From the NCBI GenBank assembly GCA_023457435.1, contig JAEWLS010000048.1:1-64000 (forward strand): a DNA stretch of 64,000 nucleotides. Direction: 5' to 3'. The position numbers were made by a program, and so were the translations under genes. This DNA is from Pseudomonadota bacterium. GTDB lineage: Bacteria; Pseudomonadota; Alphaproteobacteria; Rhizobiales; Rhizobiaceae. The notes below the pieces were generated by a model. That model did not search any database and was not told the origin of the DNA. It saw nothing but the letters and a program-made list of their open reading frames with translations. This document shows, in pieces, positions 49,131-55,654 of the stretch; the first letter of the stretch is position 1, and the number at the start of each line of letters is the position of its first letter.

Positions 49131-50411
49131 TCAGGAGAAGTCGCGGATCCGCGGGCTCGCCGCCCGCTTCAGCATCAGTTCGGTCAGCGCCCAGACGAGC
49201 GCGTCGACGCGGTCCGGCGACCGGCCGCCCGACAACCCGTCGGCGCCGAAGTCGCACATCTCGTCCTCGAGTGCTGCCATGCGCGCTGCGTGGCGCACCC
49301 GGCCCTGCTCGTAGAGTGCGGCGACCGGCTCGGCGCGCAGCCACTTGCCGCGCGTCGCCCGCACCGCCCTCACCGGCACCAGCGGGTCGACGGTGCGGAT
49401 CACCGCCGACACCATGTCGCCGCCCTGGTTGACCTCGGCGACCAGGCAGTCGGCCTCCCACCGGTGGTAGAGGCCGATCGCCTTAGCCGCCCAGGCCGCC
49501 GGGGCGGCGCCCGATACCGTGCCGTCCTCGAGCACCACGCCGGCGCCGTCGCGCGTCAGCCCGGCGACGACGATGCCGCAGGAAGCCGAGCGCGCGCCGC
49601 CGCTCGCCGGCGGGTCGACCGCCACGACGATCCGCGCCAGCGCCTCGCGCGCCACCGGCGCCGAAGTCTCCAGCATGGCGCGCTTCCACAGCGCGTCGGC
49701 GCGGTCCTCGATCAGCTCGCCGTCGAGTTCCTGCCGGCCGAGCCGCGTCCCGCCATAGCGTTCCTCCACCGCCGCCATGAAGCCCGGCGCGAGGTTCCTC
49801 GCGTTGTCCCTGGTCTTCATCCGCGTGCGGTGGACGGCCTTGTCGGCCAGCAGGCGCTTCAGCAGCGGCACCGGCCGCGGCGTCGTCGTCACCAGAAGTT
49901 GCGGCCGTGGCCCGAGCCGCAGGCCGAACTCCAGCATGTCCCAGGTCGCGTCGAGGTTCTTCCACTTGGCGAGCTCGTCGCACCAGGCGGCGTCGAACTG
50001 CGGCCCGCGCAGGCTTTCCGGGTCCTCCGAGGAGAACATCTGCGCCACCGCGCCGCTCGCCTCCCAGACGAGCCGGCGCCGCGACGGCTCGAAGCGCGGC
50101 CGCGCCCGCCGCGCCACGGTGAGGATGCCGCTCGGCCCCTCGATCATCACCTCGCGTATGTCGGCGAGCGTCTCGCCGACCAGCGCGATGGCGCCGTAGC
50201 GGCCGACGCCTTGCGGGCAGAACGGCGGCAGGCCGCGCGCCAGCGCGTTGACCCATTCGGCACCGAGCCGCGTCTTGCCGGCGCCGCGCCCGCCGATCAC
50301 CAGCCAGCGGTCGGGCGCGCCCTTCTCGCCCTTCCACAGCGGATATTGCGAGAGCCGCGCCCGGCCGAACCATTCCTCACTGGTCGCGACCGCGATCTCC
50401 CTCGCGACCAC
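49131..50411 (-). CDS. Terminase large subunit (GTA gp2-like)
   Basis: Start is uncertain; the GTG at 50411 gives 426 residues and overlaps the upstream gene by 35 bases. ATPase domain: Walker A LVIGGRGAGKTRLGAEW (about 37-53), Walker B FDAAWCDELAKWKN (about 142), then TTTPRPVPLL (motif III). The nuclease domain has VVAVDPPASGG and EVNQGGDMV with acidic residues, and ends MCDFGADGLSGGRSPDRVDALVWALTELM. It packages DNA into heads, headful for GTAs. Intact. Confidence 0.94.
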   Translation of the reverse strand: MVAREIAVATSEEWFGRARLSQYPLWKGEKGAPDRWLVIGGRGAGKTRLGAEWVNALARGLPPFCPQGVGRYGAIALVGETLADIREVMIEGPSGILTVARRARPRFEPSRRRLVWEASGAVAQMFSSEDPESLRGPQFDAAWCDELAKWKNLDATWDMLEFGLRLGPRPQLLVTTTPRPVPLLKRLLADKAVHRTRMKTRDNARNLAPGFMAAVEERYGGTRLGRQELDGELIEDRADALWKRAMLETSAPVAREALARIVVAVDPPASGGARSASCGIVVAGLTRDGAGVVLEDGTVSGAAPAAWAAKAIGLYHRWEADCLVAEVNQGGDMVSAVIRTVDPLVPVRAVRATRGKWLRAEPVAALYEQGRVRHAARMAALEDEMCDFGADGLSGGRSPDRVDALVWALTELMLKRAASPRIRDFS

Positions 50412-51102
50412 GCGCCCCGACCATCCGTTCTGCCTCCTCCCGAGCCAGCGTGAGGATGCGTCGGTCGATCTTGCGGAGCGCTTCGGCGATTCGGTCATCC
50501 CGGTCGTTCTCCTCATGCGTGGCCTGCGCCTTGGCGTGCGCTTCCCAGCGGTCCATCATCCGCGCCAGCGCGGTCAGATTGTCGATCTCGTACTTGCTGA
50601 TCGCGCCGCCGCGCTCGGCGGCCCGCATCAGCCGCAGCAGCCGCCGCGACAGGAAGCGCGCGCCGCGCGACAGCATGGCGCGCGGGTCGTCGGCCTCGGG
50701 AGCCTCGGCCGCATCGCTCGCATCGGCCGGACGGGACGGCGCATCCGCAGCAACCGGAACATCCGGCGCTTCCGTCTTGCCCGCCTCTTCGCCTTCCTCG
50801 GGCCAGATCTCGGCGGGGTCGAAGGCGCTCGGCCCCTCGCGCGCCGTGCCGCGCATCTCCGCCGTCTCGTTGGCAATGTCCATGAAGGCGGCCCAGGCGT
50901 TCATCATCGTCGGGCCGCGGAAATCGACGAGCCGCCAACCTTCCGCCGCGGCGCGCGCATGCAGCGCGCTGACGTGGCAGCCGAGCACGCCTGCAACCGT
51001 GGTGCGCAGCGGCGGCCCGCCCTCCGAAAGCTTGCGCGCAGCCAGCCACTGCGCATCGGTAATCGGCCGCCGCGGCGACGCGTCGCTATCCAGTCCGGTC
51101 AT
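50377..51102 (-). CDS. GTA gp1-like small-terminase-position protein
   Basis: 241 residues from the ATG at 51102. The N-terminal helix-turn-helix-like region AQWLAARKLSEGGPPLRTTVAGVLGCHVSALHARAAAEGW is typical of gp1/terminase small subunits. A middle acidic low-complexity stretch (about 105-140, Ala/Glu/Asp/Pro-rich) is followed by a helical C-domain with LSRRLLRLMRAAERGGAISKYEIDNLTALARMMDRWEAHA. It is the first gene of the cluster, so it sits after the promoter-like sequence at 51161-51217. It probably recognises DNA for packaging. Confidence 0.82.
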   Translation of the reverse strand: MTGLDSDASPRRPITDAQWLAARKLSEGGPPLRTTVAGVLGCHVSALHARAAAEGWRLVDFRGPTMMNAWAAFMDIANETAEMRGTAREGPSAFDPAEIWPEEGEEAGKTEAPDVPVAADAPSRPADASDAAEAPEADDPRAMLSRGARFLSRRLLRLMRAAERGGAISKYEIDNLTALARMMDRWEAHAKAQATHEENDRDDRIAEALRKIDRRILTLAREEAERMVGARGREGDRGRDQ

Positions 51103-51160
51103 GTGATGGGTTCCTCGGCGCCGCACGGCAAAGCGGGCGGCAAACCCTGCCGCCGCCGTC

Positions 51161-51217
51161 AGGCGCAATTTTTCGACGATATCGAAAAGCTACCGGACCT
51201 GCGTCACGGTGTCAAGG
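51161..51217 (-). promoter_or_regulatory. Promoter/operator-like sequence upstream of the GTA cluster (repeat copy A)
   Basis: On minus this reads TTGACA, 17 bases, TAGCTT: a good sigma70-type -35/-10, about 85 bases upstream of gp1. It includes TTTTCGA-TATCG-TCGAAAA, a perfect 7-bp inverted repeat around five bases, which could be an operator. A closely similar sequence stands upstream of the DUF2726 gene (52010-52066). About 46 of 58 positions agree by hand alignment. Confidence 0.6.
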
Positions 51218-51226
51218 ACTATTTTC

Positions 51227-51904
51227 CTATGCCTCGCTCTGAGCAGCGCTGGGCGCGGCGAGCATGCCGCCGGCGCGCGACTCCTGCCGAGGCTTGTCGA
51301 CGATCCGCTCGACCAGGCGTTTCAGGTCGGCCGGCGTCGTCTGGCCGGCGATCACTTCGTGATAGCCGATGCCGGCGCGACGCAGCGCTTCCTTCTTCAC
51401 CGCGTCGCGCGCCGCCGCAGTGCCCTGATGGTGTCCCGCGCCCTGATACTCGATGGCGTGCCTCGGCCTGCATTCCTCGTCCACCAGGAGGAGGTCGACG
51501 CGCTTGGAGTTGATGGAGCGGTAGGCTTCGGCATCCTGGCAGCGGAGCACTTCGCCAAGCGAGACCTGCGCCATCACCTGCCAGTCCGGGTTGCAGCCGA
51601 GCACGAGCCGATCCAACTCCTTGAAGACCCTCGCTTCACTCCTGTTGAGGAGCGGCTGCAATGTGAATGTGGCAGCCATGACCAGCCGCAGCTGCGCGGC
51701 GGCGTCGGTGGGGCGGAACTCCGCTGGCACGACGGTGCCCGTCCCTTGGGCAGGCCGATAAGGCGCCGTCCAGTCCCGCCGGTGCCAGCCGTTCCGCTTG
51801 CGCCAGGCCCGGCGTCTGATCGCCTCAAGTGCTCGGGCGACCGTGATACCGACGATCGCGCCTACGCCAAGAACGACAGCCAGTTGGAGCAAATCGGGCT
51901 GCAT
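51227..51904 (-). CDS. Membrane-anchored DUF2726 protein with a nuclease-like fold
   Basis: 225 residues. One N-terminal membrane helix (about 6-27, LLQLAVVLGVGAIVGITVARALEA), a basic linker, then a DUF2726 domain (about 85-205): NRSEARVFKELDRLV, SLGEVLRC, SINSKRVDLLLVDEECRPRHAIEYQGAGHH. The D-x-Y/E-Q pattern (VDLLLVD...IEYQG) resembles the PD-(D/E)XK superfamily catalytic core. Function is unknown; if a nuclease it would act next to the membrane. Its promoter region resembles that of the GTA cluster. Three Ser/Ala/Gly-rich residues form the tail. Confidence 0.8.
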   Translation of the reverse strand: MQPDLLQLAVVLGVGAIVGITVARALEAIRRRAWRKRNGWHRRDWTAPYRPAQGTGTVVPAEFRPTDAAAQLRLVMAATFTLQPLLNRSEARVFKELDRLVLGCNPDWQVMAQVSLGEVLRCQDAEAYRSINSKRVDLLLVDEECRPRHAIEYQGAGHHQGTAAARDAVKKEALRRAGIGYHEVIAGQTTPADLKRLVERIVDKPRQESRAGGMLAAPSAAQSEA

Positions 51905-52217
51905 CGGAATCTCCCGCGATACGGCGGAAGAATATCTCGCCCCGGTGCAGGAACCGCTTATGTGTTCGGACGCATTTTAGCATTCTCCGCGGCTCCTGCC
52001 GCTGCTGCTAGGCGCGATTTTACATGATAGCGAGAAGCTACAGGACCAGCGTCAAGCTTGTTAAGGTGCTCAGTCGCGCGTCCGCTTACGACCCCATTGA
52101 GGTCATTCTCGCGGATACGATCGCTGTCCGAAACCTGCCGTTCGTTTGGCTCCGTCCGATAGCAAAGTCGGCCATGCTCTCAGACCGTCAGGTTTTGGAC
52201 GCGGAAGGTCGAACAAG
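51905..52217. other. Intergenic stretch between DUF2726 and the KAP-like ATPase
   Basis: 313 bases. Besides repeat copy B (52010-52066) I see no gene. One plus-strand frame (52024-52221) is possible but has no ribosome-binding site and no family pattern. The composition falls in GC toward the right. Confidence 0.5.
52010..52066 (-). promoter_or_regulatory. Promoter/operator-like sequence upstream of DUF2726 (repeat copy B)
   Basis: On minus it reads TTAACA, 18 bases, TAGCTT, and shares a block GACGCwGGTCCkGTAGCTT with copy A at 51161-51217. It stands about 110 bases upstream of the DUF2726 start. The palindrome seen in copy A is degraded here. It may be a duplicated promoter. Confidence 0.55.
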
Positions 52218-53963
52218 CTAGGGTAGTTCGCCCATGTTATTCGCATCCTGCGCAGCGGCTGCGTCAAGCTGGGCAATCTTCTCAGTTATGCCCCAACGTT
52301 GCACCTTGTAGCGTCTAAATTCGCTCCCCTCGCCGATGCGCGTCAGCGCTTCGCCCGTTTTTCGGATGATGTTCTGTATCGCAGGTGTGGGGTTGGAAAG
52401 CTGATTGTACTGGGTAAGAGCCCTGCGAACGATGCCCAGCTTTTCGCCGGTCGTCGTGTCCAGAACTCGGACGTAATCTTCAACGGGAACCTGTGACAGT
52501 TGCTGCGTGATGTCGCGGTCATAGCCGTCGTCAGCGAGTAGCAAGAAAAGCTCGTCTGATGGATATACCGGCTTGGCGTCTTTCTCAAAGCCCCGAATCT
52601 TTTCCGCTACATCCGCGTCTATCTTGTTTCCAAACAGACCGCTGTCGGTGAGGCTGTAGGCATCCCTAATGCCTTTGCGCATTGGAAGGTAGGCATCCAA
52701 TAATTTGTCACCCTCGTCTTTCCGATTCAGATCACGGAACATGTTGATGATTGGAATGACGTTGTGAAGTTCGTAGAATCGGCCGTTTAAGCGAATGCAG
52801 TCGCTAAACTCTGCCAAGCTTTTGTCGGCATCCGCCGAGAAGTCGTCGTACATATTCCGCCAGGCCTGGCGTAGCCGGAGAGCTGCCTCATCAGCCTCAG
52901 CCCGCTGATGCAGCTCGGTGGCGTGTTGCTTGACGATGTCTGGATTGAAGTAGCCGTCCTCTATTCCGTTTAGGAGAGCAATGTCGAAATCGTCAGTGTG
53001 CGTGTAGCCGTAGTTTCGGACGAGCTGCATCCACTCGATCTCCTTGGCGGAGTATTTGCCGTCCCGATTGCCCACCATGTCGGCATAGAAATTCTGCTTT
53101 GTCGTCAGGAACAGCTTCGGTGGTGCGAACTTGGGCTGCAGGTGAGCCCAGCCCATCAAAACGATGGTCGAGACCACGCTGTTGAGCACGGCTGGCTTGT
53201 AGCCTTTCAGCAGCGGTTCGATTTCTCGCGCGTACCGAAGAAGCTTCCAGACAACCCTAATGTTGTCGATGCCAAGACGAATACAGCGGTCCCGGATCAT
53301 CGCTTTCAGTTCCGGGCTACCCTCGGCGCCTTCGAGAGCGATATCCACTGTCTGTGTTGGCGTTGGTGCGAACTTGAGGCTTAAGTCGACCACCTTCTCC
53401 AGATAGTCGCTGAACTCGGACAGATCGGCATCGTGGAGGGCTTCTTCGTTCAGGAGGATGACGACCTTGCACTTGCGCTCCAACGCCAAGAAGTTGACGT
53501 AGCCGAGAAAGTCTCCGGTACGCAGATCGGGGCCTTTTCTCTCCAGGTCGTCGAAGCAGATAATCTGCTTGCTGACCATGACGGACAGGCCAGAAACCAC
53601 AGCTTCAAACATGCTGTCGCCAGCTAGTCCAACCATACCCAGAAAGCCACGTTTTACACTGCTTTCGAGGGAATTGAGCTTGCTCCTCAATGTATCGCTG
53701 GTGACTAATTCACCGATCTGCGCCCTCGGCAGCGTGTTCTGGAGAATCTGCGAGCGGAGTTGATTGATGGAATTGACGCCGAACAGCGACACGTAGGCAT
53801 ACTGGTCGAGGGCGACCTTATCCTTGCCTTCTCGCAAAGCCTTGGCGGCGGTCTGCCAAACGTAGGTTTTCCCGGTACCCCAATGGCCACGAATACACAG
53901 AACTTCCGGATCGGGTGATTTGAGGAACCTATCTATCTGCGACTTGACCTGTTCGACTGACAT
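52218..53963 (-). CDS. KAP-like P-loop ATPase
   Basis: 581 residues from the ATG at 53963. Walker A CIRGHWGTGKTYVW (about 23-36). Walker B IICFDDLERKGPDLRTGDFLGY (about 134-155). Then KVVILLNEEALHDADLSEFSDYLEKVVDL, where VILLNEE is the sensor-like strand of KAP/STAND-type NTPases. No membrane helices are seen, unlike many KAP proteins. The C-terminal ~330 residues are helical and unrecognised. Base composition is clearly lower in GC than neighbours, and codon use is mixed, so it is probably acquired. KAP-family ATPases occur in phage defence systems such as Qat; a solitary role here is unproven. Confidence 0.75.
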   Translation of the reverse strand: MSVEQVKSQIDRFLKSPDPEVLCIRGHWGTGKTYVWQTAAKALREGKDKVALDQYAYVSLFGVNSINQLRSQILQNTLPRAQIGELVTSDTLRSKLNSLESSVKRGFLGMVGLAGDSMFEAVVSGLSVMVSKQIICFDDLERKGPDLRTGDFLGYVNFLALERKCKVVILLNEEALHDADLSEFSDYLEKVVDLSLKFAPTPTQTVDIALEGAEGSPELKAMIRDRCIRLGIDNIRVVWKLLRYAREIEPLLKGYKPAVLNSVVSTIVLMGWAHLQPKFAPPKLFLTTKQNFYADMVGNRDGKYSAKEIEWMQLVRNYGYTHTDDFDIALLNGIEDGYFNPDIVKQHATELHQRAEADEAALRLRQAWRNMYDDFSADADKSLAEFSDCIRLNGRFYELHNVIPIINMFRDLNRKDEGDKLLDAYLPMRKGIRDAYSLTDSGLFGNKIDADVAEKIRGFEKDAKPVYPSDELFLLLADDGYDRDITQQLSQVPVEDYVRVLDTTTGEKLGIVRRALTQYNQLSNPTPAIQNIIRKTGEALTRIGEGSEFRRYKVQRWGITEKIAQLDAAAAQDANNMGELP

Positions 53964-54360
53964 TGCGTCCCTCAAACCGCGCCCGGTGGTATGAAGTCTT
54001 TTCGAAGAGTTATCTATGGAGGCTTCGGGCAGGACCCAGCGCACTACGTTCTGTTTGCCTTGTTCGCCTATGGTCGCCGATTACTGCGAATACCGTCAAG
54101 GACGCGGCCCAGCGGGGGCTTGCTAGTTTGTCCGCGTTCGGGCGCATGCAAGTTCGATCCTAAGTCGTTGTGGGCGCGTGTTGCAGTCGAATCGCGGCGG
54201 CCACCTGGAAGCCGCTTTACCTACTCCGCCGCCGATAAGCCGTCGTTCCGCTTCCCACCCCATACCAGACACAAGCGTCGACTGAACCGTCCCAAGCTCA
54301 GCAACTGACGGCGCGGCGATGACCTCCCTCCACCACCGCGCCTCGCTATTACGCCTCCCA
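53964..54360. other. Intergenic region right of the KAP-like gene
   Basis: 397 bases with no supported gene; frames of 60-105 residues on plus are shadows with no start signal. A GTTCGATCC near 54152 looks like a tRNA T-loop but no acceptor or anticodon stems are present. This is the right border of the lower-GC accessory stretch. Confidence 0.5.
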
Positions 54361-55014
54361 TCACGCCGCGTGCGCGTTTGACCGGCCCGCGGCGGCGCCG
54401 AGCCGTGCGGCAGCGGCCAGCCCGGCGCGCAGATTGTCGGCGGCCAGCGGGCGCAGCGCCTCCATGGCCGGCGTGACCTCGGCCAGCGTGAGTTCGACCT
54501 CGACGGAGGCGAGGTCGAGCCCCCACTGGTCCCTCAAAATGCGCTCGAGATAGGGCGTCGAGTGGTCCCAGCCGTGGCGCGGCGTGCCGGGGCCGTAACC
54601 GCCGCCGCGCGCGGTCATCAGATAGGCGGGACGGCCTTCGAGCGGCCGCCTGGCTCCCGGCGCGAACCTCGGGTCGGCGAGCACCAGGTCGATCCACGCC
54701 TTGGCCTGCTGGGCGACGCCGAAATTGTAGAGCGGTATGGCGAACACGAAGGCGTCCGCCGCCATCAGTTCGTCGGCGAGCGTGCCGACGAGCGCTGTCG
54801 CCTCGCGCTGCCCGGCGTCGCGGCTCTCCGCCGGGGTCCATAGGGCGGCGATGGCGTCTCGCCACGCGTTAGCGGCAAGCGGCGCGGCGCCGACATCGCG
54901 GCTGATCGTTTCGGCGAAGGCCGTTCCGGCGGCGGCAACGAAGGCGTCGGCAAGGCTGCGGGTGACGGACCCGTCGGCGCGTATGGACGCGTCAAGGCGA
55001 TAAAGTGCTGGCAT
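54361..55014 (-). CDS. FMN-dependent NADH-azoreductase-like flavodoxin-fold protein
   Basis: 217 residues. The N-terminus LYRLDASIRADGSVTRSLADAFVA is the AzoR phosphate-binding loop (S-x-R...S). Then DAFVFAIPLYNFGVAQQAKAWIDLVL (P-L/M-Y-N-F motif contacting FMN) and GRPAYLMTARGGGYGPGTPRHGWDHSTPYLERIL (GG-Y...). This is the NADPH/NADH quinone or azo reductase family. It reduces quinones and azo compounds, thus protecting against electrophiles. It is divergent from an HxlR regulator across a shared spacer with a palindrome, a common arrangement of regulator and target. Confidence 0.9.
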   Translation of the reverse strand: MPALYRLDASIRADGSVTRSLADAFVAAAGTAFAETISRDVGAAPLAANAWRDAIAALWTPAESRDAGQREATALVGTLADELMAADAFVFAIPLYNFGVAQQAKAWIDLVLADPRFAPGARRPLEGRPAYLMTARGGGYGPGTPRHGWDHSTPYLERILRDQWGLDLASVEVELTLAEVTPAMEALRPLAADNLRAGLAAAARLGAAAGRSNAHAA

Positions 55015-55040
55015 CGGAGGGGCTTCCTGTTGCGGATGGT

Positions 55041-55057
55041 AGTTACCGTGAGTAACT
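55041..55057. promoter_or_regulatory. AGTTAC-N5-GTAACT palindrome at the azoreductase/HxlR promoter
   Basis: A perfect 6-bp inverted repeat lies 27 bases upstream of the azoreductase start and 70 bases upstream of the HxlR start. It fits the short spaced palindromes bound by HxlR/MarR-like winged-helix dimers. A TATATG follows on the plus strand. Confidence 0.5.
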
Positions 55058-55125
55058 GAGGCCCTATATGTTCCTGGCCGAAAGGCCCCTCAAGACGGCA
55101 CTTTTTCGCTACCGAGGTATCCAGA

Positions 55126-55509
55126 ATGCAACCAGGGTCCGAGCCGCAGGGCGTCACCTGCGAGACGATGCGGGACATCTTCCCGGCGATCTCGTCCAAG
55201 TGGGCGATGCCGGTCGTGGCGCGTCTCGTCGAGCGCCCGCAGCGCTTTTCCGATCTCAAGCGCGCGCTGTCGGGGGTCACGCAGAAATCGCTGACGGCGG
55301 CGCTGCGCGACCTCGAGCGGGACGGGCTGGTGACGCGGATCGTCACGCCGACGATCCCGCCGCGCGTCGATTACGAGCTGACCGGCCTCGGCCGTTCGAT
55401 GCTCGAACCGGCGCATGCGCTGACGCGCTGGGCGCTTGCCCACCGGCACGACATCGACGCCGCCCGCGCGCGCTTCGCGGCGGGTGCGGCCGCCACCGCC
55501 CTCCCCTGA
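55126..55509 (+). CDS. HxlR-family transcriptional regulator
   Basis: 127 residues. Winged helix with MRDIFPAISSKWAMPVVARLVERPQRFSDLKRALSGVTQKSLTAALRDLERDGLVTRIVTPTIPPRVDYELTGLGRSM, the complete HxlR signature. The N-terminal Cys (VTCETM, residue ~10) is the redox-active cysteine seen in quinone- and aldehyde-sensing HxlR proteins (YodB, HypR). It is divergent from the azoreductase, so it probably represses it until quinone or electrophile oxidises Cys. Short start with no strong ribosome-binding site. Confidence 0.92.
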   Translation: MQPGSEPQGVTCETMRDIFPAISSKWAMPVVARLVERPQRFSDLKRALSGVTQKSLTAALRDLERDGLVTRIVTPTIPPRVDYELTGLGRSMLEPAHALTRWALAHRHDIDAARARFAAGAAATALP

Positions 55510-55654
55510 ATTCACCATCTCCGCCTGTTGATCGCCGCGCCCCTTGCCCGGCGGGCCAAAAGGGTAAAAAATCAATGACGGTGGCCGCTTGCGGCTGCCT
55601 CAAAAAGGCCGGCAAGCATCTTCAACGATCGGCGGTCAGGCGGCGGGCGCGGTC

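Larger units (their letters stand above)
36798..51102 (-). mobile_element. RcGTA-type gene transfer agent (GTA) structural gene cluster
   Basis: About 14.3 kb on minus. From right to left: small terminase-like, large terminase, portal, small membrane protein, prohead protease, HK97 capsid, head-tail connector, head closure, short ORF, tail completion, major tail protein (frameshifted), tail assembly chaperone pair, tape-measure-like, DUF2460, DUF2163, NlpC/P60 peptidase and large tip protein, then a holin-like gene. There is no integrase, repressor or replication gene, which separates a GTA from a prophage. The one-base deletion in the tail gene may make it non-functional. Base composition matches the chromosome, as expected for vertically inherited GTAs. 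Confidence 0.88.

Noticed and set aside
36798..51102. Interpreting the phage-like genes as a prophage
   Set aside because: No integrase, repressor, replication or lysis cassette; gene order and 14-kb size fit a GTA of the RcGTA type.
52024..52221. 65-aa plus-strand frame between DUF2726 and the KAP-like gene
   Set aside because: No ribosome-binding site, no family pattern, and it covers promoter-like repeat B.
54140..54175. tRNA T-loop-like GTTCGATCC that could mark an integration site
   Set aside because: The flanking bases do not form a T-stem and no duplicate of the sequence was seen at the other side of the accessory stretch.
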